Shown here: positions 42,750-51,291 of the stretch, one piece after another
How the letters are laid out: each line of letters begins with the position of its first letter
How positions within the stretch are numbered: position 1 is the first letter of the stretch
Assembly (NCBI RefSeq): GCF_900188445.1
Contig: NZ_FZOR01000038.1
Coordinates: 1-64,000, forward strand
Length of the DNA stretch: 64,000 nucleotides
Source: Actinomadura meyerae
Lineage (GTDB): Bacteria; Actinomycetota; Actinomycetes; Streptosporangiales; Streptosporangiaceae
Direction of reading: 5' to 3'
Made by a program: the position numbers and the translations under genes
Notes under the pieces: generated by a model
The model's input: only the letters and a program-made list of their open reading frames with translations
Told to the model about the DNA's origin: nothing
Databases searched by the model: none

Positions 42750-43822
42750 GCCTCGTGGACGAGGTCCGCGAGGCGAGCCAGCACGTCGGGGTCGGTGGAC
42801 GGCAGGACGCCGTGGCCCAGGTTGAAGATGTGGCCCTCGGCGGTGCGGCCCCGGGCGAGGACGTCGCGGGCGCGGGCCTCCACGGTCTCCCACGGCGCGA
42901 ACAGGATCGCCGGGTCGAGGTTGCCCTGCAGGGCCTTGCCGGGCTCGACCCGGCTGACGGCCTCGTCCAGCGGGACGCGCCAGTCGACGCCGACGACGTC
43001 GGCCCCCGCCTCGCCCATCGGGCCGAGCAGCTCGCCCGTCCCGACGCCGAAGTGGATGCGCGGCACGCCGAGCCGCTCGATCTCGGCGAAGATGCGGCGG
43101 GTGTGCGGCAGCACCGACTCGCGGTAGTCCTGCGCGGCGACCGCGCCCACCCACGAGTCGAACAGCTGCACGGCGCTCGCCCCGGCCTCGACCTGGAGCC
43201 TCAGGAACGCGATGGTGAGGTCGGCGAGGCGGTCCATGAGGCTCGCCCACAGCTCCGGCTCGCCGTACATCACGGCCTTGGTGCGCTCGTGGTTCTTGGA
43301 CGGGCCGCCCTCGATCAGGTACGCGGCGAGCGTGAAGGGCGCGCCCGCGAAGCCGATCAGCGGCGTCGGCCCCAGCTCGCCGACCAGCCCCCGCACGGCC
43401 TCGGTGACGTACGGGACGTCGTCCGGGGCCAGGGGGCGCAGCACGTCGAGGTCGCGCGCCGACCGGACGGGGTCGGCGATGACCGGCCCGACGCCCGGCT
43501 TGATGTCGAGGTCGACGCCGATCGCCTTCAGCGGCACCATGATGTCGCTGTAGAAGATCGCCGCGTCCACCGCGTAGCGGCGCACGGGCTGCATCGTGAT
43601 CTCCACGATCATGTCCGGGCGGGTGCAGGACTCCAGCATCGGGACGCCCTCGCGGATCCGCAGGTACTCCGGGAGGGAGCGGCCCGCCTGCCGCATGAAC
43701 CACACGGGCGTGTGCGGCACCGGGCGCCGGCGGCAGGCCAGCAGGAAGGGGCTCTCGGCGAGGGCGCCGTCGCCGGGCGCCTGCGCGGTGTCGTCGTTCG
43801 GACGGGCAGCGTCAGCGGTCAC
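42728..43822 (-). CDS. hemE: Uroporphyrinogen decarboxylase
   Basis: A 364-residue HemE that decarboxylates uroporphyrinogen III to coproporphyrinogen III. Seen are TPVWFMRQAGRSLPEYLRIR (substrate arginines), FYSDIMVPLKAIGVDLDIKP, GFAGAPFTLAAYLIEGGPSK, QLFDSWVGAVAAQDYRESVL and HIFNLGHGVLPSTDPDVL. GTG 43822 was chosen as the start common to relatives; a longer frame reaches 43924 but has a non-conserved N-terminus. It is divergent from the small zinc-ribbon gene, and the 3' end carries a 17-bp triple repeat. Confidence 0.93.
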   Translation of the reverse strand: MTADAARPNDDTAQAPGDGALAESPFLLACRRRPVPHTPVWFMRQAGRSLPEYLRIREGVPMLESCTRPDMIVEITMQPVRRYAVDAAIFYSDIMVPLKAIGVDLDIKPGVGPVIADPVRSARDLDVLRPLAPDDVPYVTEAVRGLVGELGPTPLIGFAGAPFTLAAYLIEGGPSKNHERTKAVMYGEPELWASLMDRLADLTIAFLRLQVEAGASAVQLFDSWVGAVAAQDYRESVLPHTRRIFAEIERLGVPRIHFGVGTGELLGPMGEAGADVVGVDWRVPLDEAVSRVEPGKALQGNLDPAILFAPWETVEARARDVLARGRTAEGHIFNLGHGVLPSTDPDVLARLADLVHEASSTDRS

Positions 43823-43971
43823 CCTGCGATGGTCCCATGAAACCCAGGTGGGGAAGGCACCGGAGTGACGGCCGAGGCGGAACGAACTTCCGGACACGCC
43901 GAGCGAAGTCCCGCATTCTGTCACCGGCGCGTGCGAACGTGATGCGTGTCATAGCCGAGGGAGGTTCCCCC

Positions 43972-44193
43972 TTGTACTGCTCCACCTGCGGTGATGAACG
44001 CGTGTTCGAGCAGCCGCCGTGTTCCGACGGGCACGGCGCGGAGTGCCCCGAGCGGGCGTGCACCGAGTGCGGCACGGCCGTCCTGGTCGGTCTGCCGCCG
44101 GTGACCGCCGCGCCCGTCGCGCCCGTCCGCGAGACCGCCCACGCGACCGTCCCGGCGCCCCGCGGCGCCGCCACCGCGCGGGCCGTGGCCTGA
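43972..44193 (+). CDS. Small zinc-ribbon protein
   Basis: TTG 43972 was chosen because GAGGGAGG lies 7 nt upstream; ATG 43942 is possible but lacks a good ribosome site. The 73-residue product starts YCSTCGDERVFEQPPCSDGH and has a second cysteine pair in ACTECGTAVLVGLPP, a CxxC...CxxC zinc ribbon. The last 30 residues are low-complexity Ala/Pro. Function unknown; small proteins of this kind occur widely in actinomycetes. It is divergent from hemE across 149 bp. Confidence 0.6.
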   Translation: MYCSTCGDERVFEQPPCSDGHGAECPERACTECGTAVLVGLPPVTAAPVAPVRETAHATVPAPRGAATARAVA

Positions 44194-44347
44194 GCGGCCC
44201 GGCCCCCGAGACGAAACCACCTGTGCCGTGCCCGTTTCCCCTCCGCGTCCCCCCGTCGCCGCGTGCGGCGGGGCACCGCCCCGGCAGCATCCGCCCGCGC
44301 CGTCCGGCGGCGCTCCGCCACCTCCCCGCGACCAGGCCGGTCCATCC

Positions 44348-44914
44348 ATGAACCCACCTGCCTTCCAGCGGGCGGTCGACACGCTCCGCGCGTTCCTCGA
44401 CGGCCCCGCCGTCCGGCCGGAGCTCGACCTGGAGGACATGCCCGCCCCGCAGCGCCTCGCGCCCTACGCGGCGGCCATGTCCGGCAGCGTCTTCCGCGAC
44501 GACGACACCGAGGTCGCCACCGGGCGGCTCATCGTCCTGTACGACCCGGACGGCAGACCGGGCTGGACGAACGGGTTCCGCGTCGTCGCCTACATCCGCG
44601 CCGACCTGGAGCCCGACATCGCCGCCGACGAGCTGATCGGCTCCGTCGCCTGGGACTGGCTGCTGGAGGCGCTGGAGCCCGCCGGGTACGCGAACGTGTC
44701 CGGGACGATCACCCGCGCGGTGTCGGAGAGCTTCGGCGACAAGCAGGGCGAGCCGTCCACCACCGAGCTGGAGCTGCGCGCCTCGTGGTCGCCGACGGGC
44801 GATGACCTCGCCGGCCACGTCGCGGCCTGGTGCGAGGTGATGTGCACCACGGCGGGGCTGCCGCCCTCCGGGGTCGCCGCGCTGCCCGACCGGCCCGGCG
44901 GCGGAGGGGGTTGA
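44348..44914 (+). CDS. DUF3000 protein
   Basis: A 188-residue actinobacteria-specific protein. The family pattern is seen in PPAFQRAVDTLRAFLDGPAV, RPELDLEDMPAPQRLAPYAA and FRVVAYIRADLEPDIAADEL, then GSVAWDWLLEALEPAGYANV and a terminal block with ELRASWSPTGDDLAGHVAAW. No function is known. It is typically found, as here, between hemE-side genes and an RNase D gene, a conserved neighbourhood in actinomycetes. ATG 44348 has no strong ribosome site. The spacing to the RNase gene is 42 bp. Confidence 0.85.
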   Translation: MNPPAFQRAVDTLRAFLDGPAVRPELDLEDMPAPQRLAPYAAAMSGSVFRDDDTEVATGRLIVLYDPDGRPGWTNGFRVVAYIRADLEPDIAADELIGSVAWDWLLEALEPAGYANVSGTITRAVSESFGDKQGEPSTTELELRASWSPTGDDLAGHVAAWCEVMCTTAGLPPSGVAALPDRPGGGGG

Positions 44915-44956
44915 CCGCGGGGCGGTCCAGGCGGTTGAAAGACGTACGGTAGGGGC

Positions 44957-46369
44957 GTGAGCAGAGCGCCCGGAACCGGATCCGGCATCGAGCAGGCGGC
45001 GGGGGAGAACACGGAAGCAGTGGGAGTGTCCGAAACGCGCGCCACCGGCCCCCAAGGGGAGTCCGGTGCGGAGGAGACGGCCGTCGATCAGCGGTCCGGG
45101 ACCGTTCCCCAAGGGGCGGAACAGGGCCGGCAGGGCGCGGAGGACGACACCGGCCCCCCGGCGGTCCCCCTGCTGGAGCCGCGCGAGGGCGTCCCGCCGG
45201 TGGTCGCCACGGCCGCCGGGCTCGAGCGCGTCATCGCGGCGTTCGCCGCGGGCACCGGCCCCGTCGCGGTCGACGCCGAGCGGGCCTCCGGCTACCGGTA
45301 CGGCCAGCGCGCCTACCTGATCCAGCTGCGCCGCGCGGGCGCCGGCACCGCGCTGATCGACCCGATCGCCTGCCCCGACCTGTCCGGGCTGGACGCGGCG
45401 CTCGCCGACGCCGAGATGGTGCTGCACGCCGCCAACCAGGACCTGCCGTGCCTGGCCGAGGTCGGGCTCGTCCCGCGCCGGCTGTTCGACACCGAGCTGG
45501 CCGGGCGGCTGCTCGGCTACCCCCGCGTCGGGCTCGGCTCCATGGTCGAGAACGTGCTGGGCTTCGTGCTGGAGAAGGGCTACTCGGCGGCCGACTGGTC
45601 GACCCGCCCCCTCCCCGAGGACTGGCTCCGCTACGCCGCGCTCGACGTCGAGCTGCTGGTCGAGCTGCGCGACGCCCTGCAGGAGGAGCTGGCCGCCGCC
45701 GGCAAGCTCGACTGGGCGCTGGAGGAGTTCGCCGCGATCCTCGCGACGCCGCCGAAGCCGCCGCGCCCCGACCCGTGGCGCCGCACGTCCGGCATCCACC
45801 GGGTCCGCAACCGGCGGGCGCTCGCGACGGTCCGCGAGGTGTGGACGGCCCGCGACAAGATCGCCCAGGAGCGGGACCTGTCCCCCGGCCGGGTGCTGCA
45901 GGACGCCGCGATCATCGAGCTGGCGCAGCAGGCCCCGAAGACCCCCGCCGAGCTGCAGGCCCTGCCCACCATGCGGGGCCGCGGCGCCCGCCGGCACCAG
46001 TCGGCGTGGCTGCGCGCGGTCGCCCGCGCCCGCGAGCTGTCGGACCGGGCGCTGCCGGAGTCGAACCTGCCCGGCGACGGGCCGCCGCCCGCGCACCGCT
46101 GGGCCGACCGCGACCCGGAGGCCGCCAAGCGGCTCACCGCGGCCCGCGCCGTCGTCGCCGCGCTCGCCGACGAGCACTCGATGCCGTCGGAGAACCTGCT
46201 CCAGCCCGACTCCGTCCGGCGCCTGGCGTGGACGCCGCCCGCGGAGTCGTCCCCGTCGGCGATCGCCGCCGCGCTCCGCGACCTCGGCGCACGGAACTGG
46301 CAGGTCGGGCTGACCGCCCAGCCGATCGCCAAGGCGTTCCTGCGGCTGGAGACCAAAGGCGAGCTCTGA
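44957..46369 (+). CDS. rnd: Ribonuclease D-family 3'-5' exonuclease with HRDC domains
   Basis: A 470-residue protein. After an 85-residue disordered Glu/Gly-rich N-terminus, the DEDD exonuclease domain is seen in GPVAVDAERASGYRYGQRAY, LHAANQDLPCLAEVGLVPRR, LFDTELAGRLLGYPRVGLGS and DWLRYAALDVELLVELRDAL. An HRDC-like helical domain follows near residue 290-370 (RALATVREVWTARDKIAQER). RNase D enzymes trim structured RNA 3' ends such as tRNA precursors. The acidic extension is usual for actinobacterial members. GTG 44957 is 42 bp after the DUF3000 stop. Confidence 0.9.
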   Translation: MSRAPGTGSGIEQAAGENTEAVGVSETRATGPQGESGAEETAVDQRSGTVPQGAEQGRQGAEDDTGPPAVPLLEPREGVPPVVATAAGLERVIAAFAAGTGPVAVDAERASGYRYGQRAYLIQLRRAGAGTALIDPIACPDLSGLDAALADAEMVLHAANQDLPCLAEVGLVPRRLFDTELAGRLLGYPRVGLGSMVENVLGFVLEKGYSAADWSTRPLPEDWLRYAALDVELLVELRDALQEELAAAGKLDWALEEFAAILATPPKPPRPDPWRRTSGIHRVRNRRALATVREVWTARDKIAQERDLSPGRVLQDAAIIELAQQAPKTPAELQALPTMRGRGARRHQSAWLRAVARARELSDRALPESNLPGDGPPPAHRWADRDPEAAKRLTAARAVVAALADEHSMPSENLLQPDSVRRLAWTPPAESSPSAIAAALRDLGARNWQVGLTAQPIAKAFLRLETKGEL

Positions 46370-46419
46370 GCGCCGTCCCCGGCGCCTTGCCGGGGGCGGG
46401 CGCGGAGGCGCAGACTGGC

Positions 46420-46438
46420 TTAGGTTAGCTTTGCCTAA
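46420..46438 (+). promoter_or_regulatory. Iron box (DmdR1/IdeR type) upstream of efeU
   Basis: TTAGGTTAGCTTTGCCTAA matches the 19-bp DmdR/IdeR consensus at 15 of 19 positions, with both outer half-sites intact. It lies 30 bp before the efeU ATG, where a bound repressor would block the promoter under iron-replete conditions. Confidence 0.85.
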
Positions 46439-46468
46439 AACACCTGTGCCTTCCCGAGGAGTGCGGCG

Positions 46469-47329
46469 ATGCTACTGGGCAACTTCCTCATCGGACTGCG
46501 CGAGGGGCTCGAGGCCGCGCTGGTCGTGAGCATCCTCATCGCCTATCTGGTGAAGACCGGCAACCGCCGGGCCCTCCTTCCGGTGTGGACGGGGATCGGC
46601 GCCGCCGTCGCGCTGGCGTTCGCGTTCGGCATCGCCCTCACCGCCGCGTCCTCGGAGATGCAGTTCAAGACGCAGGAGCTGTTCGGCGGCGTCCTGTCGA
46701 TCGTCGCGGTGGGGCTCGTCACCTGGATGGTCTTCTGGATGCGCAAGACCGCGCGGTTCATGAAGGCGGAGCTGGAGGGCAAGCTGGAGGGCGCGCTGGA
46801 CGTCGGGCCGCTCGCCCTCGCCGCCGTCGCGTTCCTCGCCGTGGGGCGCGAGGGCCTGGAGACCGCCCTGTTCCTGTGGACGAACATCTCCAACTCCTCG
46901 GAGGGCTCCACCCAGCCGATCATCGGCGCGGTGCTCGGCCTCGCCGTCGCGGTCGCGCTCGGCTACCTGCTCTACCGCGGCGGCCTGAAGATCAACCTGA
47001 GGCGGTTCTTCACCTGGACGGGCGCCGCGCTCATCGTCGTCGCCGCGGGCGTGTTCGGCTACGGCTTCCACGACCTGCAGGAGGCCGAGGTCTTCCCCGG
47101 CCTGAACGCCGTCGCGCTGGAGCCGCACCTGTTCTTCGCCAAGTTCGGCTCCGCGGGCGACTGGATGCAGACGGTGTTCCAGGGCGTCCTGAACGTCACC
47201 CCGCAGATCACCTGGCTGCAGCTGGTCATGTGGGCGGCGTACCTGGTCCCGGTGATGGCGCTGTTCCTGCGGAACCCGTCCACGCCGCGCCCGGCGCCCG
47301 CGCCCGCCACCGGCGCCGCGGCCTCCTAG
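46469..47329 (+). CDS. efeU: EfeU/Ftr1-family ferrous or ferric iron permease
   Basis: A 286-residue membrane protein with about seven helices. Both REGLE iron-binding motifs are present: LIGLREGLEAALVVSIL at the N-terminus and AVGREGLETALFLWTNI near residue 130. EfeU is the permease of the EfeUOB uptake system. Neither the EfeO-type periplasmic protein nor the EfeB peroxidase is next to it, so it works alone or with proteins encoded elsewhere. A DmdR/IdeR box upstream implies induction by iron limitation. ATG 46469 follows GAGGAG. The stop region carries a 16-bp tandem duplication. Confidence 0.92.
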   Translation: MLLGNFLIGLREGLEAALVVSILIAYLVKTGNRRALLPVWTGIGAAVALAFAFGIALTAASSEMQFKTQELFGGVLSIVAVGLVTWMVFWMRKTARFMKAELEGKLEGALDVGPLALAAVAFLAVGREGLETALFLWTNISNSSEGSTQPIIGAVLGLAVAVALGYLLYRGGLKINLRRFFTWTGAALIVVAAGVFGYGFHDLQEAEVFPGLNAVALEPHLFFAKFGSAGDWMQTVFQGVLNVTPQITWLQLVMWAAYLVPVMALFLRNPSTPRPAPAPATGAAAS

Positions 47330-47345
47330 GAGCGCGGCCTCCTAG
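47317..47345. repeat. Tandem duplication spanning the efeU stop
   Basis: CGCGGCCTCCTAG occurs at 47317-47329 and again at 47333-47345, a 16-bp period. Each copy ends in TAG; the first is the efeU stop codon. Confidence 0.7.
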
Positions 47346-47352
47346 CGGCGCC

Positions 47353-47715
47353 CTAGAGGTCGGGGAGCGGGTCGCGGGGCAGGCTGTCCCGGTCGAAGAT
47401 CTCGGCGTCGGCCGCGTTCACGACCGGGACGTACTCGTCGTCCACCTCGAACACCGCGCCCCCGAACTCGAACGACGCGCCGGCGCCGGTCTCCACCGGC
47501 CCGATCCGGGTGCCGCGCGGGTAGCTGCCCCAGACCGTCCGCGGCGTGCTGCGGCTGAGCGAGCCGGTGGTGATCACGGCGATCTGGTCGTCGGTGACGA
47601 CGAAGATGAACGCGGCGCCGCCGCCGTAGGCCATCGCGGGGAAGATGTAGCGGATCTCCCCGTCGATCCCGAGGAACTCCCTGCAGCGCTCACGGAGCGG
47701 ACGTGTCACCGGCAT
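47353..47715 (-). CDS. Hypothetical protein, 120 residues, beta-rich
   Basis: An uncharacterised protein starting PVTRPLRERCREFLGIDGEI, with alternating strands (RYIFPAMAYGGGAAFIFVVT, DDQIAVITTGSLSRSTPRTV, FGGAVFEVDDEYVPVVNAAD) and an acidic C-terminus ending DPLPDL. The pattern is similar to bacterial PH-like or SHOCT-associated beta domains, but I cannot name a family. No signal peptide. ATG 47715 was chosen as the first start of the conserved-looking region; an in-frame ATG 18 codons upstream exists. It converges on efeU and is separated from the ABC permease gene upstream of it by 78 bp, so co-transcription with the exporter set is possible. Confidence 0.6.
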   Translation of the reverse strand: MPVTRPLRERCREFLGIDGEIRYIFPAMAYGGGAAFIFVVTDDQIAVITTGSLSRSTPRTVWGSYPRGTRIGPVETGAGASFEFGGAVFEVDDEYVPVVNAADAEIFDRDSLPRDPLPDL

Positions 47716-47793
47716 GGCTGCGAGGCACCTCCCCCGGGGGCGGAACACGGCGATGTCCCCATCATGCACCGGCCCGCGGCGGCGTGGCCAGAG

Positions 47794-48987
47794 TCAGACC
47801 GACGCGAGCGCGGCCGTCGGCGGCAGCCGCGCGGCCCGCACCGCCGGGTACAGCCCGGCGGCCGTGCCGATCAGCAGCGTCGCGGCGAGCGCCCCGCCGA
47901 GCGCCCAGACCGGCACGACGGGCGGCCATCCCTTCCACAGCGCGAACCCGCCGGTCACCGCCGCGCCGAGGACCGTCCCGGCGGCGCCGCCCGCCACCGA
48001 CAGCAGCAGCGACTCGGCGAGGAACTGGACGCGGACCTGCCCGCGGGTGGCGCCGAGGGAGCGGCGCAGCCCGATCTCGCGGCGCCGCTCCAGCACCGAG
48101 ATCACCATCGTGTTGGCGACGCCGACCCCGCCGACCAGCAGCGCGACCGCGCCGAGCCCGAGCAGCAGCCCGGTGAGCGCGCCGGTCGCCGCGGCCTTGG
48201 CGGCCAGCGCGTCCGAGGGGCGGCTGACCTGGACCTCCTCGGGCCGCTCGGGGTTGACCGTGCGGGCCAGCACGGCCCGCACGTCCTCCACCGACGCGTC
48301 CGCGGACCGCTCGTAGACCGTGGTCGGGTGACCGTCGAAGGCCAGGTGGCGGCGGGCCGCGTCCCAGCCGACGAGGGCGGAGCGGTCGATCTCCGGGGCG
48401 AGCTCGGCGGGCCGCAGCACGCCGAGGACGACGAACCAGCGCCCGCCGATCCACACCCGGCCGCCGGCCCGGTCCATGCCGAGGCGGCGCGCCGCCTCCG
48501 CGCCGAGCACGACACCGGGGTAGCGGGCGGTGCCGGCGTTCAGCCAGCTCCCGCTCGCGGTCTCCGCGCCGAGCGTGCCGAGCAGCCCGGTCGTGGCGGC
48601 CTGCACGGCGATGCCCTGGGTGACCTCCGCCGGGATCCGGTCGGTGCGCCGGACGGTCGCGTCCACGGACCCGGTCGCGCCGACCGACGTGACCGGCCCG
48701 ATCCGCCGCACCATCTCCGGCGCCGACTCGGGCAGCTCGGCCGTGTCACCGAACAGGGTGTCGCCCGGCTTGGCGGTGAGCAGGTTGGTGCCGAGCCGGT
48801 CGAGCCGCCGCAGCAGGTCCTCCTTGCCGGACGAGGAGATCCCGATGACCGCGACCATCGTCGCGATCCCGAGCGCGATGCCGAGCGCGGACAGCACGGC
48901 CCGCGCCGGGCGGGCCCGCAGCCCGGCGAGGCCGACGCGCAGCACGTCGCCGGGGCGCAGCCGCGCGGGCGCCAGTGCCGCCCTCAC
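47794..48987 (-). CDS. MacB-like ABC transporter permease (FtsX-type)
   Basis: A 397-residue permease with four helices and a large extracytoplasmic domain between helices 1 and 2. Seen are RPARAVLSALGIALGIATMV, AVIGISSSGKEDLLRRLDRL, and the C-terminal FtsX block LVGGVGVANTMVISVLERRR, EIGLRRSLGATRGQVRVQFL, AESLLLSVAGGAAGTVLGA. Such permeases couple ATP hydrolysis to mechanical export of peptides or lipoproteins and not to transmembrane channels. GTG 48987 overlaps the stop of the ATPase gene. It is the third gene of a four-gene unit lipoprotein-adaptor-ATPase-permease order read leftward. Confidence 0.9.
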   Translation of the reverse strand: MRAALAPARLRPGDVLRVGLAGLRARPARAVLSALGIALGIATMVAVIGISSSGKEDLLRRLDRLGTNLLTAKPGDTLFGDTAELPESAPEMVRRIGPVTSVGATGSVDATVRRTDRIPAEVTQGIAVQAATTGLLGTLGAETASGSWLNAGTARYPGVVLGAEAARRLGMDRAGGRVWIGGRWFVVLGVLRPAELAPEIDRSALVGWDAARRHLAFDGHPTTVYERSADASVEDVRAVLARTVNPERPEEVQVSRPSDALAAKAAATGALTGLLLGLGAVALLVGGVGVANTMVISVLERRREIGLRRSLGATRGQVRVQFLAESLLLSVAGGAAGTVLGAAVTGGFALWKGWPPVVPVWALGGALAATLLIGTAAGLYPAVRAARLPPTAALASV

Positions 48988-49691
48988 CGCCGGGCCGCCT
49001 TCGCCCGCTCGTCCGCGACGATCAGCCCGTCCCGGACCCGGACCCGGCGCGGCGCGGCGTCCGCGACCTCCGCGTCATGGGTGATGATCACGACGGTGGT
49101 GCCGGCGGCGTTCAGCTCGTCCAGCAGGGCGAGCACCTCGGCGCCCGCCGCCGAGTCGAGGTTGCCGGTGGGCTCGTCGGCGAGCAGCAGGTCCGGCTCC
49201 CCCGCGGCGGCCCGCGCCACCGCGACCCGCTGCTGCTCGCCGCCGGACAGCTCGTGCGGCCGGTGCCCGGTCCGGTGCCCGAGCCCGACGCGGCCGAGCG
49301 CGGCCCGCGCCCGCTCCCGCCGCTCCTTCGGCCCGGCGCCGCCGTACAGCAGCCCGTCGGCGACGTTGTCGAGCGCGGTCACGCCCGCCGCCAGGTGGAA
49401 CTGCTGGAACACGAACCCGATGTGCCGCGCCCGCAGCGCCGACAGCTCCCGGTCGCCGAGGTCGGCGACCTCGTGCCCGGCCACCCGCACCCGTCCCGCG
49501 GTCGGCCGGTCCAGCGTCCCGACCATGTGCAGCAGCGTCGACTTGCCCGACCCGGACGGCCCGGCGATCGCGACCAGCTCCCCCGGCGCGATCCGCAGGT
49601 CGACGCCCTTCAGCGCCGCGACGCCGCCCGCGTACTCCTTGGTGACCCCGGTCAGCTCGACGATGGGCGCACCCTCCTCCGCGAAGCTCAT
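48984..49691 (-). CDS. MacB-like ABC transporter ATPase
   Basis: A 235-residue ATPase of the LolD/MacB group. Walker A is GPSGSGKST in VAIAGPSGSGKSTLLHMVGT, followed by the Q-loop FVFQQFHLAAGVTALDN, signature HELSGGEQQRVAVARA, Walker B DLLLADEPTGNLDS and the H-loop THDAEV. It overlaps the permease by 4 bp and the adaptor by 4 bp, so subunit production is coupled. ATG 49691 is the normal family start, preceded by a short Glu-rich N-terminus. Confidence 0.93.
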   Translation of the reverse strand: MSFAEEGAPIVELTGVTKEYAGGVAALKGVDLRIAPGELVAIAGPSGSGKSTLLHMVGTLDRPTAGRVRVAGHEVADLGDRELSALRARHIGFVFQQFHLAAGVTALDNVADGLLYGGAGPKERRERARAALGRVGLGHRTGHRPHELSGGEQQRVAVARAAAGEPDLLLADEPTGNLDSAAGAEVLALLDELNAAGTTVVIITHDAEVADAAPRRVRVRDGLIVADERAKAARR

Positions 49692-50719
49692 CGGGCCGGC
49701 ACCCCGACCTTCAGGCCCGCGTGCACGCCGGTCCCGCTGATCTCGACCCGGCCGCCGCCGAACGCGCCGACCCGCACCGGCAGCAGCCGCCGGTCGGCGG
49801 TCTCGACGCCGAAGCCGCCCTCCCGCAGCGCCAGCAGCGCCTCGACCGGCACCGACAGGACGTCCTCGCGCCGCTCGCTCTCCAGCTCGACGCCGACCGG
49901 GGCCTCGTCCAGCCGCCCCGTGCCGTCACCGCCGACCGAGATGTCGACGCCGACCGTCGTCTTCTTCTCCTGGCCCGTCCCGGTGCTCTCCGCGACCCGG
50001 CTCACCTTGGTGATCTTCCCCTTGACGGTCTCGCCGCCGGGCAGCTCCACCGTGACCGCGGCGCCCTCCTTCGCGAGGTCCTGCTTGTCGGCGTCCAGGT
50101 CGACATGGACGACGCGCCTCGTCCCGGCCACCGTCAGCGCGGGCTGCCCCCGCCCGACGCGCTTGCCCTCGGGCGCCTTGACGTCCCTGACCCGCACGGC
50201 CCCGTCCAGGAAGACGACCTGCTCCGGCCCCACGGCACCGGTCACGTCCAGGCCGCGGTCGTCCTGCCACTCCTTCACCGCGGCCTCGGTCGCGCCGGTG
50301 AACTCGCGGTCCACCGTCATCCCGCCGTACCCGAGCGCCCGCAGGTTCTCTTCGAGCTGCCGGACGTCCTTGCCGGACGCGCCGTTCCGCAGCGTCCGGT
50401 ACATGGGGCTGCCGCCGTACATCAGCGTGACCGGCTCGGCCGCCACCTTCAGCAGCGTCCCGCCCCGCTTGACCACCGCGCCCCGCTCCGGCGCCCACGT
50501 CACCACACCGGACACGCCGCTCCACACCTCCCGGACGTCGGCGTAGGTGAGCTTGCCGTCCACCTTCTCGGTGTCGACGAGGTCGCCCTTGGTCACGACG
50601 GCGGTGCTCAGGGCCGTGGGCGCGCCCTGCGCCTCGCCCCCGCCCGTCGTCCAGGCCAGCGCTCCCCCGCCGGCGGCCACCACCGCGACGGCGACCCCGC
50701 CCGCGACCGCGCGCCTCAC
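49688..50719 (-). CDS. Periplasmic adaptor (HlyD-like) with peptidoglycan-binding domain
   Basis: A 343-residue protein with one N-terminal membrane anchor (VAGGVAVAVVAAGGGALAWT). A lipoyl-like/barrel-sandwich region (VVTKGDLVDTEKVDGKLTYA) is split by a PGB_1 peptidoglycan-binding domain (YRTLRNGASGKDVRQLEENL, RALGYGGMTVDREFTGATEA), then membrane-proximal beta domains (VELPGGETVKGKITKVSRVA, VLSVPVEALLALREGGFGVE). This is the form of adaptors paired with MacB-like transporters in actinobacteria. GTG 50719 overlaps the lipoprotein stop as GTGA. It probably anchors the transporter to the wall. Confidence 0.88.
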   Translation of the reverse strand: MRRAVAGGVAVAVVAAGGGALAWTTGGGEAQGAPTALSTAVVTKGDLVDTEKVDGKLTYADVREVWSGVSGVVTWAPERGAVVKRGGTLLKVAAEPVTLMYGGSPMYRTLRNGASGKDVRQLEENLRALGYGGMTVDREFTGATEAAVKEWQDDRGLDVTGAVGPEQVVFLDGAVRVRDVKAPEGKRVGRGQPALTVAGTRRVVHVDLDADKQDLAKEGAAVTVELPGGETVKGKITKVSRVAESTGTGQEKKTTVGVDISVGGDGTGRLDEAPVGVELESERREDVLSVPVEALLALREGGFGVETADRRLLPVRVGAFGGGRVEISGTGVHAGLKVGVPAR

Positions 50720-51234
50720 TGCCGGGCCCCCGGCAGCTCGCCCTTGCACGCCTCCCGCGCCTTCTCCAGCGCGCCGCGGTCGATACCGCCCGTCGGGAGC
50801 TTGACCTGCCCGTCGGGCCCGGGGTCGGGGATGTCCACCCCGTGCTCGCGCATGCACTGCGCGAACTTGACGTACTGGTCGCGCACCTTGGGGTCCTTGA
50901 GGTCGGGCATCTGCCCGCCCGCCTGCAGCCACTGCCGGCACTTCTCCAGCGCGCCCTGCAGCTTCTTGCGGTCGACCCCCTTGCCGAACCGCAGGGCCTT
51001 CTCGTCCGCCGCGCCCGGGTCGGGGACGTCCACCCCGTTCTCCCGCATGCACTGCGCGAACTTCAGCCGCGCGTCCTCTGGCGAGAGCGACGCACTCGCC
51101 GACGCCGACGCGGACGCCTCCGCCGCCGCACCCCCGGCGGTCGCGACCCCGCCGCCGTCGTCACTCCCGCCGCACGCCGCCAACCCCAGGACCAGCGGCA
51201 CCGCCAACCCGGCGGCCCACACTCGAATCGCCAT
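50716..51234 (-). CDS. Lipoprotein with duplicated CMRE/VDxPDPG motif
   Basis: A 172-residue lipoprotein with the lipobox VLGLAAC (Cys near residue 21) followed by a Ser/Ala linker. The mature part contains the same unit twice: RLKFAQCMRENGVDVPDPG and QYVKFAQCMREHGVDIPDPG, each followed by a lysine-rich helix ending in a second cysteine (ALEKCRQWL, KAREACKGEL), so two disulphide-linked repeats of about 50 residues are likely. Similar proteins sit beside MacB-like transporters and two-component genes in actinomycetes, perhaps as sensor or cargo. ATG 51234 follows GGGAG. It is the promoter-proximal gene of the export unit. Confidence 0.82.
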   Translation of the reverse strand: MAIRVWAAGLAVPLVLGLAACGGSDDGGGVATAGGAAAEASASASASASLSPEDARLKFAQCMRENGVDVPDPGAADEKALRFGKGVDRKKLQGALEKCRQWLQAGGQMPDLKDPKVRDQYVKFAQCMREHGVDIPDPGPDGQVKLPTGGIDRGALEKAREACKGELPGARQ

Positions 51235-51291
51235 GACTCCCTCTCCACCGAGGCGCCCTTCACCCCGACGAGAAGCCATGAGACCGACGCC

